From: DASXUX01 sp036504595
Lineage (GTDB): Bacteria > Planctomycetota > SZUA-567 > H5-PLA8
Length of the DNA stretch: 64,000 bases
Direction: 5' to 3'
Assembly (NCBI GenBank): GCA_036504595.1
Contig: DASXUX010000108.1
Coordinates: 116,261 to 180,260 of the forward strand
Below the pieces are notes generated by a model. That model worked only from the letters and a program-made list of their open reading frames with translations, was not told the DNA's origin and searched no databases. The position numbers were made by a program, and so were the translations under genes. This document shows, in pieces, positions 35,878 through 43,578 of this stretch (the first letter of the stretch is position 1; each line of letters opens with the position of its first letter).

Positions 35878-37041
35878 ATGAAAAAAATCGCCAAAAACGT
35901 TCTTCATTCCGGTTCCCGCGTCTGGGTCGAGGGCGTCCCCGATACCTGCGTCGGCACCGAATGGGATATGGGGCTCCGCGCGCTCGCGGCGGGCATCGAG
36001 TACCTCACGCAGCGGCCGGTGGATTTCGACGAAATGCTCGTGCTGTCCGGTGACGCCTGCGCGGCGATGGCCAGCGACGTGTACCAGGATAGGTCGTATC
36101 TGGCGGCTTCGATCAACGTGATGAGCGAAGGTGCGAAGGCTTACGGCTTTGATGGGAAATGGGAGTTCCCTGAATCGTTCGATGCCGCGCGCCAGATCGT
36201 TGCCAGTGAAATCAATGCCGGGCGCCCCGTGCCGGCCGGCGGAGCGGCTCAACCCTACGGCTGCTGCCCTTGGGGATTGATCACCGGCTACGACACGCAG
36301 CGCGCATGGTTCTGCTTCGCCGGATACGATCCCGGCGGCGGCACGCGCTGGATGGACGTGCGCGGCGACTGCGGCGAACAAACGACTGGCCCCTGGAACG
36401 GCTGCGTGCGCGGACTTCTTGGGCAAGAGGACGGCTTCTGGAAAGAACGCCCCCTTTTCACATTAGGAGTGCGCCGTCGCGCAGCCACGCGCGGCCACCA
36501 AACGGCCGCCATTCGTGCCGCCCGCATGCATGCGCTGAAACTGGCGGCGCAGGCGCTGGCGCCCGCTTCGCACCGCATTAATGAGTGTGGCGGCGTCACC
36601 TATTTGATGGGTATGACCGCGGTCGATTTCCTGGCCACCACGATGCGCGACTTCGAATACTCTGTGCTGAAAGACATGCAATCGCCGCAAGACGCTCAAG
36701 GCTGGTGGAAAGTCCCCGAGGTTCTGCGGGCGAGCACCAACCTGATCATGCGCGGCCGGCGCGCCGCCGCGCGCGTGTTCCGCCGCTGGGCTCGCGACTC
36801 GCGCACCTTCAAGCCGCTGCTCGATATCGTGCCACGACTGGAAGATGCCGCCGAATGTGCAGAAGTGCTGTGGACGGACCTGATGCCACCGCTCACGCAG
36901 GCTGGACAGCCTGCGCCACAGGAGCCCGCGCCGCGTCCAATTGAGCAACCCGGCTGGGGCAGCAACGCGGCCGAACAGTTCCGCAGGATTATGGAAGCGG
37001 ACCGGGAGTGCCTGCGGGTGCTCGAAAATTTCGTGCAATAG
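35878..37041 (+). CDS. Unrecognised protein, possible C39/BtrH-like fold
   Basis: A 387-residue protein from ATG 35878; the frame opens further upstream at GTG 35800 without a ribosome site. The N-terminal half has 'VEGVPDTCVGTEWDMGLRAL', 'MLVLSGDACAAM' and 'GGAAQPYGCCPWGLITGYD', an order of Cys, small-residue and aromatic motifs reminiscent of C39-peptidase-like or BtrH N-terminal domains. I cannot confirm a Cys/His pair. The C-terminal half is helical and Arg/Ala-rich. Residues of about 341-349 ('TQAGQPAPQ') come from a hairpin repeat. No signal peptide, so cytoplasmic. It is divergent from the CAP gene and convergent with purM; the neighbours give no clue. Confidence 0.7.
   Translation: MKKIAKNVLHSGSRVWVEGVPDTCVGTEWDMGLRALAAGIEYLTQRPVDFDEMLVLSGDACAAMASDVYQDRSYLAASINVMSEGAKAYGFDGKWEFPESFDAARQIVASEINAGRPVPAGGAAQPYGCCPWGLITGYDTQRAWFCFAGYDPGGGTRWMDVRGDCGEQTTGPWNGCVRGLLGQEDGFWKERPLFTLGVRRRAATRGHQTAAIRAARMHALKLAAQALAPASHRINECGGVTYLMGMTAVDFLATTMRDFEYSVLKDMQSPQDAQGWWKVPEVLRASTNLIMRGRRAAARVFRRWARDSRTFKPLLDIVPRLEDAAECAEVLWTDLMPPLTQAGQPAPQEPAPRPIEQPGWGSNAAEQFRRIMEADRECLRVLENFVQ
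36896..36915. repeat. CGCAGGCT-GGAC-AGCCTGCG hairpin inside the unrecognised gene
   Basis: A perfect 8-base stem with a GGAC (GTCC) loop in frame near the 3' end of the gene; it encodes part of a Pro/Ala/Gln linker. Confidence 0.85.
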
Positions 37042-37081
37042 ACGGAATCGCCGGCATCCATGGCGTGTTCGGATACCGAGC

Positions 37082-37102
37082 ACTGAACTCTGAACCCTAT
37101 TC
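37082..37102. repeat. Short seven-base-period array at the purM end
   Basis: Units ACTGAAC, TCTGAAC and CCTATTC. The last unit contains the TAG stop codon of purM (37097-37099). Confidence 0.7.
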
Positions 37103-38176
37103 AAACAGGACGTACGCCTCCGAGCCCGCATCCGAACCGGCCTCGATCTTGCCGATCACGTCGCTGCTGAAGCCGGATTCCTTCAGAATCCCCTGGATCA
37201 CATTCGCGTTGTAGGCGGGGCAGACGACCGTCATTCCGATGCCCATATTAAAGGTGTCGAACATTTCGGCTTCGGCGATGTCGCCAGCGGTTTGAATCAG
37301 TCCGAAAATCGGCGGAATGCGCCAAGTGCCCTTCTTGATTTTGATCACCAGCCCGTTGGGAATGGTGCGCGGAATGTTGCCTGGCATTCCTGAACCGGTG
37401 ATATTGGCCATCGCGTGAACAGTGTCTTTCACTGTGTAGTGCGAAAGAACACTGTGGACCGCTCGCGCGTAGATGAACGTGGGCTTGAGCAACTCGTCAC
37501 CCAGTTTGCAGCCGAGTTCCGCCACGTCCTGGTCGAGCTTCATGCCGGCGACTTCCAGCAGCGCCTTACGCGCCAAACTGTAGCCGTTGCTATGCAGCCC
37601 CGAGGAATGCACGCCGATCAGCACGTCGCCGGGGGCGACCTTCCGCCCATCGATGATCTTGCTCTTCTCGATCACGCCGACCGCAAACCCGGCCAGATCG
37701 TATTCGCCCTTCGCGTACATCGATGGCAGCGATGCCGTCTCACCACCCAGCAGCGTGCAACCGGATTGCCGGCAACCTTCCACAATGCCCCTCATCAGGT
37801 CGCGGCAGACCTTCGGTTCTTTGTGTTCGATGCCGATGTAGTCGAGGAAGAAAAGCGGCTCAGCGCCCTGCATGATCAAATCGTTGACGGACATCGCGAC
37901 CAGATCGATGCCAACCGTGTCGTGGCGCCCCGTCATGAAGGCAATCTTGAGCTTCGTGCCGACGCCGTCCGTGCAGGCCACCAGCACGGGTTCCTTGTAC
38001 TTGCCGCGCAGAAGCTGAACTTCGCCGCCGAGTTGGAACAGCCCCGCGAAGCCGCCCACGCCGCCGATGACTTCCGGCCCGTAGGTGGTCTTCGCCATCT
38101 CGCCGATCTGTTCGACAATCGCATCGCCCGCGCGAATGTCCACGCCGGCGTCTTTGTAAGTGAGTTTCTGCGCCAT
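37097..38176 (-). CDS. purM: Phosphoribosylformylglycinamidine cyclo-ligase
   Basis: A 359-residue enzyme of normal length. It closes the imidazole ring of 5-aminoimidazole ribonucleotide (FGAM + ATP to AIR) in cytoplasmic purine synthesis. Family signatures are 'LTYKDAGVDIRAGDAIVEQI' at the start, 'LVACTDGVGTKLKIAF', 'LLGGETASLPSMY', 'DVLIGVHSSGLHSNGYSLAR' and 'ITGSGMPGNIPRTIPNGL'. I start at ATG 38176; upstream codons belong to a repeat array. purF lies 85 bases upstream and is presumably co-transcribed. No Shine-Dalgarno sequence precedes the ATG; the array comes to within seven bases of it, which may matter for translation. Confidence 0.96.
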   Translation of the reverse strand: MAQKLTYKDAGVDIRAGDAIVEQIGEMAKTTYGPEVIGGVGGFAGLFQLGGEVQLLRGKYKEPVLVACTDGVGTKLKIAFMTGRHDTVGIDLVAMSVNDLIMQGAEPLFFLDYIGIEHKEPKVCRDLMRGIVEGCRQSGCTLLGGETASLPSMYAKGEYDLAGFAVGVIEKSKIIDGRKVAPGDVLIGVHSSGLHSNGYSLARKALLEVAGMKLDQDVAELGCKLGDELLKPTFIYARAVHSVLSHYTVKDTVHAMANITGSGMPGNIPRTIPNGLVIKIKKGTWRIPPIFGLIQTAGDIAEAEMFDTFNMGIGMTVVCPAYNANVIQGILKESGFSSDVIGKIEAGSDAGSEAYVLFE

Positions 38177-38182
38177 GATGCG

Positions 38183-38265
38183 GATTTTCGATTTTTGATT
38201 TTCGATTTCGGATTTCGGCAGTCCTTGCGTCAATCCAAAATCCAAAATCCAAAATCCAAAATCAC
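38183..38265. repeat. Inverted pair of seven-base-period arrays between purF and purM
   Basis: Left cluster: five units of GATTTTC/GATTTCG type (38183-38217). Right cluster: five units of AAATCCA type (38231-38265). The clusters are reverse complements in kind and only 13 bases apart, so the purF-purM mRNA can fold a long imperfect hairpin. It contains the purF stop (38262-38264) and ends just before the purM ATG. Confidence 0.93.
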
Positions 38266-39698
38266 CGCCCCCCTTCCATGCTGTACTTGTTGTCCATGCT
38301 GTCCACCGGCTTGACCGGGTACTTTCCGGTCCAGCAAGCCGTGCAGTAGTGCGACGCGGGCTTTGACACCGCCGCCAGCAAGCCTTCCACGCTCAGGTAG
38401 CCCAGCGAATCCACGCCAAGCCACTCCGCGATGGCCGGAATCGTCTTCAGACGCGCGGCAATCAACTGCTCGCGATCCGGAAAATCGATGCCGTAGTAGC
38501 ACGCGCTCACGGTGGGCGGGCAAGTGATTCGCAGATGCACCTCTGTCGCCCCTGCGTTGCGCAAAATCTTCGCCTGCCGCTGAAATGTCGTGCCGCGGAT
38601 GAGGCTGTCGTCGATCACGCACACGCGCTTTCCGCGCACGGCGCTGCGCACGACGTTCGACTTCATCGCAACCACGCTCTCGCGTTCGGTCTGCTGCGGC
38701 TTGATGAAACTGCGGCCGACGTAGTGATTGCGGATAAAACCCATGTCGAGCGGAATGCCGGAGACCCGCGAGTACCCGATCGCGCCGGCGTTGCCGGAAT
38801 CGGGGACCGCGAAGACGATGTCGGCGTTGCAGGGATGCTCCTTGGCCAGCCGTTCACCCAGCCGGATGCGAACCTTGTGGACGTCGTCGCCGAAGATCAT
38901 CGAATCGGGTCGCGCAAAATAAACGTGCTCAAACATGCAGTGCGCGACCTTGATCTCGTCCGGCGAAGCATAGAAGGACGAGTGCACGCCTTCGGCGTCT
39001 ATCGTGACAATCTCGCCGGGCTCAACTTCCCGGATGAACTCCGCGCCAACCTGGTCCAGAGCGCACGTTTCGCTACAGAACACGTAGCCTTCGCCAATGC
39101 TGCCGAGCTGCCCCTCGGAAGAGAGTCGGCCCAAGTGCAACGGGCGGAAGCCCTGCGGGTCGCGCGCGCCAATCAGCTTATCCTTCGTCATGATAACGAA
39201 GCTGAAGGCGCCTTTGATCAGTCGGAAGCAGTGCGCAAGCTGGTCTTTCTTGACGACGTGCTCCGGCCGAGCCATCAAGTGAACGATAATCTCGCTGTCG
39301 GTGGAGGTATGAAAGATCGAACCGTAGGCTTCGTACTCATCGCGAAGCCGGCGCGCATTGACAAGGTTTCCGTTATGCGCAACCGCGACAAGGCCGTTGG
39401 AGTAATCGCTGACCAGCGGCTGGATATTCTGCGGGCGGCTGGACCCCGTCGTGGAATACCGCACGTGGCCGACGGCGATGTGACCCGGCAGCTCCTCCAG
39501 GTCGCGGCGCGTAAAGACTTCCGCCACCAGGCCCATGCCTTTTTTCGAACGGATCTTCTTCCCGTCCGAGACGACGATACCCGCCGATTCCTGGCCGCGG
39601 TGCTGCTGGGCAAAGAGCCCCAAGTACGTCTTTGTGGCCGCGTCCGTGGCGTTATAAATCCCGAACAGGCCGCAGTGATGGCCGACACACTCTTCCAA
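38262..39698 (-). CDS. purF: Amidophosphoribosyltransferase
   Basis: First committed enzyme of purine synthesis: PRPP + glutamine to phosphoribosylamine. Residues from 'CGLFGIYN' form the Ntn glutaminase domain ('FAQQHRGQESAGIVVSDGKK', 'GHVRYSTTGSS', 'HNGNLVNARRLRDE'). The C-terminal PRTase domain has 'VFAVPDSGNAGAIGYSRVSG' and the PRPP loop 'RVCVIDDSLIRGTTFQRQA'. The frame is open to TTG 39791. I prefer TTG 39698 behind GGGGG, which gives MEECVGHHCGLFG with the catalytic Cys at residue 9 and a short propeptide. The start is therefore uncertain by 31 codons. Length (about 478) is normal for the family. Confidence 0.94.
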   Translation of the reverse strand: MEECVGHHCGLFGIYNATDAATKTYLGLFAQQHRGQESAGIVVSDGKKIRSKKGMGLVAEVFTRRDLEELPGHIAVGHVRYSTTGSSRPQNIQPLVSDYSNGLVAVAHNGNLVNARRLRDEYEAYGSIFHTSTDSEIIVHLMARPEHVVKKDQLAHCFRLIKGAFSFVIMTKDKLIGARDPQGFRPLHLGRLSSEGQLGSIGEGYVFCSETCALDQVGAEFIREVEPGEIVTIDAEGVHSSFYASPDEIKVAHCMFEHVYFARPDSMIFGDDVHKVRIRLGERLAKEHPCNADIVFAVPDSGNAGAIGYSRVSGIPLDMGFIRNHYVGRSFIKPQQTERESVVAMKSNVVRSAVRGKRVCVIDDSLIRGTTFQRQAKILRNAGATEVHLRITCPPTVSACYYGIDFPDREQLIAARLKTIPAIAEWLGVDSLGYLSVEGLLAAVSKPASHYCTACWTGKYPVKPVDSMDNKYSMEGGR

Positions 39699-39814
39699 CG
39701 AAGCTACCCCCGATGAGACTTCCCCCGCCGCAACGTCTATAATGCCCAAAATCGCCAGCCGTGGCAAGACCGCGAAAATGTTTCTATCCAAACTTAAAAT
39801 CTCCCGTATAGTTA

Positions 39815-39838
39815 ACTACTCGCACCCACTGAAATTCA
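39815..39838 (-). promoter_or_regulatory. Possible purF promoter
   Basis: On the minus strand TTGAAT is followed after about 18 bases by TTAACT inside the palindrome TAGTTAACTA. Weak -35/-10 match; position approximate. Confidence 0.3.
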
Positions 39839-39889
39839 AGCGGTCCCAAAGCGGCTTATTTGTCGCTGCGCGTCCGGCGATCCGCGCGC

Positions 39890-39895
39890 TATAAT
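39890..39895 (+). promoter_or_regulatory. TATAAT -10 box ahead of panC
   Basis: A perfect TATAAT in a GC-rich setting, 56 bases before the panC ATG. No good -35 at the usual distance. Confidence 0.4.
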
Positions 39896-39951
39896 AGTTT
39901 TTTTCGGCGGACGACTCCGTAAGAACCGCTTTGCCAGGAGAACAAGCAGAA

Positions 39952-40803
39952 ATGGCCCAGCCCAGCGTCATCAAAACAGCCAGTGAAATGCAGTCGATTT
40001 CGCGTGATGCGATAAAGAACTCAAAGAGCGTTGGCTTTGTGCCGACAATGGGAGCGCTGCACGCGGGCCATAAGACGCTGATCGAACGCGCACGCAAGGA
40101 AAATGACATTGTTGTGGTTTCGATCTATGTGAATCCGACTCAGTTCGGCCCGGACGAGGATTTCGAACGGTACCCGCGGCCAATCGAAGACGATAAAAAG
40201 CTGTGCGCCGACGCGGGCGTGGATTTCATCTTCGCGCCGGAGACGCTCTATGCGCCAGACGCGCGCACGTGGGTGCACGTCGGACAACTTGAGGATCCGC
40301 TTTGCGGCATGTCTCGCCCGGGGCACTTCTGCGGCGTGGCGACGGTCGTGACGAAGCTGTTGAGCATCGTGCGGCCGGACCGCGCTTATTTCGGCCGAAA
40401 AGATGCGCAACAGCTTCTGATCATCCAGAATCTCGCTCGCGATCTGGATCTCGGTTGCGAAATCGTTCCGTGCGAAACGGTCCGCGAGGCCGATGGTCTG
40501 GCCATGAGCAGCCGGAACAAGTATCTGTCGCCCGGCGAACGCCGGCAGGCCCTTTCCATTTCGAAGGCGCTCAACTACTGCAAGACGAAGATCGAGGGCG
40601 GCGAGCGCGACGCGATGTCCCTGCTGGAAGGAATGATGGAGATTCTGCAGCAGCAGCCAGACGTGGACGTCGATTACGTCGTGCTGGTCAACGCAGACAC
40701 GCTTGAGGATCTGGTGGAACTTGAAGGCGACGTGCTGGCGGCGATTGCGGCGAAGGTCGGCAAGACGCGGCTGATCGACAATATGAGACTTGAGGGATTG
40801 TAA
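39952..40803 (+). CDS. panC: Pantothenate synthetase (pantoate-beta-alanine ligase)
   Basis: A 283-residue cytoplasmic enzyme joining pantoate and beta-alanine with ATP in coenzyme A synthesis. The nucleotidyltransferase HxGH motif is 'PTMGALHAGH' (His37, His40). Further signatures are 'VSIYVNPTQFGPDEDFERYP', 'RPGHFCGVATVVTKL', 'AYFGRKDAQQL' and 'EADGLAMSSRNKYLSPGER'. The start at ATG 39952 has AGGAG 11 bases upstream; a TTG seven codons earlier would place that site inside the gene. panB or panD are not in the window. It is divergent from purF and convergent with hicB. Confidence 0.96.
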   Translation: MAQPSVIKTASEMQSISRDAIKNSKSVGFVPTMGALHAGHKTLIERARKENDIVVVSIYVNPTQFGPDEDFERYPRPIEDDKKLCADAGVDFIFAPETLYAPDARTWVHVGQLEDPLCGMSRPGHFCGVATVVTKLLSIVRPDRAYFGRKDAQQLLIIQNLARDLDLGCEIVPCETVREADGLAMSSRNKYLSPGERRQALSISKALNYCKTKIEGGERDAMSLLEGMMEILQQQPDVDVDYVVLVNADTLEDLVELEGDVLAAIAAKVGKTRLIDNMRLEGL

Positions 40804-40820
40804 GCGGTTGGTGTCAACGC

Positions 40821-41039
40821 TCACGCCGGGACTGCAACATCGAGGTACTCGACTTTCGAACGTGGCTCCGGGATGGGCTCATGGTCTTGCTTCAGACCTT
40901 CGAGATGAAGTTCCACGGCTTCTTTGATGAGCTGCTCCACTTCCTCCTGCGTTTCTCCGACAGCCACGCAGCCCGGCAGGTCGGGGACATACGCGCCATA
41001 GCTCGTTGGTCCCTTCTCGATTACGACTGCGTATCTCAT
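40821..41039 (-). CDS. hicB: HicB-family antitoxin
   Basis: A 72-residue protein with the compact HicB partial RNase-H-like fold ('YAVVIEKGPTSYGAYVPDLP', 'GCVAVGETQEEVEQLIKEAV', 'LHLEGLKQDHEPIPEP'). It has no separate DNA-binding extension, as in the short HicB forms. It should neutralise the HicA toxin encoded 11 bases upstream on the same strand. Confidence 0.9.
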   Translation of the reverse strand: MRYAVVIEKGPTSYGAYVPDLPGCVAVGETQEEVEQLIKEAVELHLEGLKQDHEPIPEPRSKVEYLDVAVPA

Positions 41040-41050
41040 CGTTTCGGCCC

Positions 41051-41245
41051 TCAGTTCTTCAACCCCGCCTGCTTTAGGATATTGTTTAATGTGCCGGGAG
41101 GAATATCAAGGGATTCCTTTCCGGCAACAGTGACCTTCCCAGGCTTCACAGAGTGTTTGAACTGACGATGGCTACCCCTCTGGCCAATCTGATACCAGCC
41201 ATCGTCCCTCAACAGACGCAGGACATCGATTACTTTCATCCCCAC
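41051..41245 (-). CDS. hicA: HicA-family mRNA interferase toxin
   Basis: A 64-residue HicA toxin with the double-stranded-RNA-binding-like fold and the catalytic His in 'IGQRGSHRQFKHS'; 'IPPGTLNNILKQAGL' is the usual C-terminal helix. HicA binds and cuts mRNA. I keep GTG 41245, since GAGGAG lies at good distance; ATG 41239 gives the same protein two residues shorter. The toxin-first order with hicB is typical. Confidence 0.9.
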   Translation of the reverse strand: MGMKVIDVLRLLRDDGWYQIGQRGSHRQFKHSVKPGKVTVAGKESLDIPPGTLNNILKQAGLKN

Positions 41246-41289
41246 GTCAATCGACTCCTCGACTATCCCGGCATATCCGAATAAAGGGC

Positions 41290-42006
41290 CTAAATCTTAA
41301 ACCCCGCCTTCGTCGCATCCGCGTAGAACATCTTGACGGTTTCCAGCGACAACGCGTTCAGGTCCATTCCGACCAGCGGGAACTTCTTGAAGATGTCGTG
41401 TGGGACGGTGACGATCTTGCAGCCGCAGGCGTCGGCCTGGAAGATGTTCAGCAACTCGCGCACGCTCGCCCACAGCAACTGAGCTTTCGGTTCCTTGCGG
41501 CAGATTTTTTCGCACTGCTCCATCATCGGAATCGGGTCGCGGCCGGTATCGGCGATTCTCCCCGCAAAGACAGAAACGATGCTGGGCGGGCCGCCCGTCA
41601 GCGCGTCCACAACCGTCTGGACCTGCTCGACCGTCAGGATCGCCGTGACGTTGAGCTGCACGCCGGCGCGAGCAAGCTTGCGGACCAGCGGCACACAGCT
41701 TTCGCCTTTGGTGTTGGTAATCGGAATCTTGACGTTAACGTTCGGGCCCCACGTTTTGATTTCGAGCGCCTGACGTTCCATGTCGGCGATGTCGTCCGTA
41801 AACACTTCGAACGAGATCGGCCGGTCCTTGATGACGCTGAGAATGTCCTTGGCAAAGCCGCGGTAATCCTTGATGCCCGCCTTGTTCATCAGCGTCGGAT
41901 TGGTCGTGAAGCCTTTGACGAGTTCGTTCTTGTAGAGAGCCAGCATGCCCTCGCGATCGGCACCGTCGGCGAAGATTTGGACCTTCAGGTCTTTCAGACT
42001 CGGCAT
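41290..42006 (-). CDS. tal: Transaldolase (TalC/MipB-type)
   Basis: A 238-residue short-type transaldolase or fructose-6-phosphate aldolase homologue. The Schiff-base Lys is Lys93 in 'NVNVKIPITN', with Asp14 ('FADGAD') and Asn36 ('FTTNPTLM') in their usual places. It moves a three-carbon dihydroxyacetone unit between sugar phosphates in the cytoplasm. ATG 42006 has GGGAGA upstream. The C-terminal 'CGCKIVTVPHDIFKKFPLVG' is family-like. It lies near an isomerase gene; a shared operon is possible but the hairpin between them argues otherwise. Confidence 0.93.
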   Translation of the reverse strand: MPSLKDLKVQIFADGADREGMLALYKNELVKGFTTNPTLMNKAGIKDYRGFAKDILSVIKDRPISFEVFTDDIADMERQALEIKTWGPNVNVKIPITNTKGESCVPLVRKLARAGVQLNVTAILTVEQVQTVVDALTGGPPSIVSVFAGRIADTGRDPIPMMEQCEKICRKEPKAQLLWASVRELLNIFQADACGCKIVTVPHDIFKKFPLVGMDLNALSLETVKMFYADATKAGFKI

Positions 42007-42102
42007 GGCGGGTTCTCCCAAAGAATCCCTGCGTTAACACATTCGTGAGAGACTACGTTAGGCCGGAAATTCCTTCTGCGCAACGGCATTTGCAGAGGAA
42101 GA

Positions 42103-42131
42103 CGGGCAGCCAAAGTCGCTCTGGCTGCCCG
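42103..42131 (-). terminator. Hairpin terminator after the isomerase gene
   Basis: A 9-base perfect stem CGGGCAGCC/GGCTGCCCG with an 11-base loop, starting 27 bases after the stop at 42158 and followed on the minus strand by the pyrimidine-rich GTCTTCCTCT. Confidence 0.65.
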
Positions 42132-42157
42132 CGCTCGTTTCTCAATCCGCAATCAGT

Positions 42158-42916
42158 TCACTTTCCCATCTTGCGCAGATTCTGCAGGCACTTGTCGATA
42201 CACTCCATCGGTGGGTTGGCGTAGCTTTCCTGCTCAACGATGTACCACTGCGTTCCGCCGACGTTTTCGCAAAGCTCGAACAGCTCCTTCCATTCCACGT
42301 CGCCCTGCCCGATCAGCGCGTTCGGGTTCGTCGCCGAATACTCCTTCAAATGCACCGTCAGCGCGCGTCCCGGGTACTTCTTGACGAACGGCACCGGATT
42401 GCCGCCGCCGTGCTTGGCGTTGCCGGTGTCGAGTTGCATCACCACGTCCTTGTTCGTGTTGCTGAAGAACGTGTCCCAAGGCAGTTCGCCGTCGAGTGCC
42501 GCGAACTCGAAATGATGGTTGTGGTAGCCGATGTGCATACCAGCGGCTTTTCCCTTCGCCGCCAGTTCGTTGAACTGCCTGGCCAGGTTCACCCAATCCG
42601 CCTTCGTCTTGCGCAGTTCTTCCTTGATCCACGGCACGATCAGGAACTTGTTGCCAATGGTTTTGTTGAACTCAATCGTCGCAGGCAGGTTCTCGCCGAG
42701 CAGCGTGTCCAGCCCAGTGTGCGTGCCGCAACATTTCAGGCCGTTGTCGTCGAGAATCTTGCGGAGGTCCGCGGCCTTGTAGTCGTAGTAGCCGGCAAAC
42801 TCCACGGCCGCGTAGCCCATCTTGGCCACCGCTTTCAGCGTTCCTGGCAGGTCTTTTTTGCAGTCGTCGCGTACCGAGTAAAGTTGCACGCCAATGGGAA
42901 TCTTCTTCGTGGCCAT
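42158..42916 (-). CDS. Sugar phosphate isomerase/epimerase-family TIM-barrel protein
   Basis: A 252-residue xylose-isomerase-like protein of the hydroxypyruvate isomerase / IolE type. Metal-ligand candidates are Glu in 'HFEFAALDGELPWD', Asp in 'VVMQLDTGNAKHG', His in 'ALTVHLKEYSA' and Glu in 'WYIVEQESYANPP'. No leader, so cytoplasmic, unlike the Tat-type relative at 32907-33860. Ribosome site GGGAGAT precedes the ATG. The substrate cannot be told from sequence. Confidence 0.92.
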   Translation of the reverse strand: MATKKIPIGVQLYSVRDDCKKDLPGTLKAVAKMGYAAVEFAGYYDYKAADLRKILDDNGLKCCGTHTGLDTLLGENLPATIEFNKTIGNKFLIVPWIKEELRKTKADWVNLARQFNELAAKGKAAGMHIGYHNHHFEFAALDGELPWDTFFSNTNKDVVMQLDTGNAKHGGGNPVPFVKKYPGRALTVHLKEYSATNPNALIGQGDVEWKELFELCENVGGTQWYIVEQESYANPPMECIDKCLQNLRKMGK

Positions 42917-43092
42917 CTCTCATCTCCCGAAAAGCCATTGTCGCCCCTTCGAGGGCCTCAGGTCCTGCAAGAAGGGGCAGTTGCTATCGGTCTAGTGAAC
43001 CGCGTCGCCGCCGCAAGTGCAGAAGGTGGCACGCACGTGAGTGGCGGCGTCCTGTTGGCGCCGCTCTCGTGCGTGCGGCGGAGGTTGCGCGC

Positions 43093-43134
43093 ATGAGTTC
43101 GCGCAAAAAGGCGCGCGACCACATGCGTGCCACC
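43093..43134 (-). repeat. Dispersed 42-base hairpin repeat, copy 1
   Basis: On the minus strand it begins GGTGGCACGCATGTGG and ends with TTTTTGCGCGAAC. It matches the copy at 61544-61585 with about six differences over 40 bases; both keep the TCGCGC/GCGCGA stem. Confidence 0.85.
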
Positions 43135-43141
43135 ATCGAAT

Positions 43142-43170
43142 TTGCTCAGAATGCCCTCCCGTGCTATAAG
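43142..43170 (+). promoter_or_regulatory. Sigma-70-type promoter of the small unknown gene
   Basis: TTGCTC (43142-43147), a 17-base spacer and TATAAG (43165-43170). The ATG at 43176 falls at or next to the expected transcription start, which suggests a leaderless mRNA. Confidence 0.6.
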
Positions 43171-43175
43171 CAGGC

Positions 43176-43496
43176 ATGAGAAAGGGTCCAGCGGCGCCCG
43201 ATATGGCCAAACGAATTTTGTTTTCTAACGTGCGCGTTCCCGAGTGCCCCCGCGTGCGCTTCATGCGGAAGACAGGCCGCGCCGATCGCGAGAAGGTGGA
43301 AGACGTTACCGGTCGCGTCATCAAACTGATCATAGAAGACAGCGAAGATGGCTCGGACTTCTTCTCTCTGCTGCGGCTGGATGTGGATGGGAACGTGATC
43401 TGGCGAACGCGCCACCCATCGATGCAGGAAACCAAGTGGCAGGCGGAGTTTGAGTACGGGCTTCCGGAAGAACGCTGGGAGCCTTGCGTGGAGTAA
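43176..43496 (+). CDS. Small protein of unknown function
   Basis: A 106-residue protein I do not recognise. It is rich in alternating charged and hydrophobic residues ('RVIKLIIEDSEDGSDFFSLL', 'DVDGNVIWRTRHPSMQETKW'), as in a small beta-sheet domain, and has no leader or membrane segment. A good sigma-70-type promoter ends six bases before ATG 43176. A second ATG at 43203 (MAKRILFSNV) is an alternative start. The gene precedes the sigma/anti-sigma pair by 82 bases on the same strand. Confidence 0.62.
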   Translation: MRKGPAAPDMAKRILFSNVRVPECPRVRFMRKTGRADREKVEDVTGRVIKLIIEDSEDGSDFFSLLRLDVDGNVIWRTRHPSMQETKWQAEFEYGLPEERWEPCVE

Positions 43497-43578
43497 AGTC
43501 GCATAGTGACTTTTGCGCAACACGGCTGTATGCCCCTTTTGTAAGCAACCCCATTAACCGGCCGGGATGATGTAGCCC

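Larger units (their letters stand above)
42917..43175. other. Intergenic region with a GGTGGCACGCA inverted structure
   Basis: A 259-base gap between divergent genes. An outer inverted repeat, GGTGGCACGCA (43026-43036) and TGCGTGCCACC (43124-43134), encloses a second stem of GCACGCACG/CGTGCGTGC. The right part (43093-43134) is a reverse-strand copy of a repeat also found after the kinase gene at 61544-61585. Confidence 0.7.
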
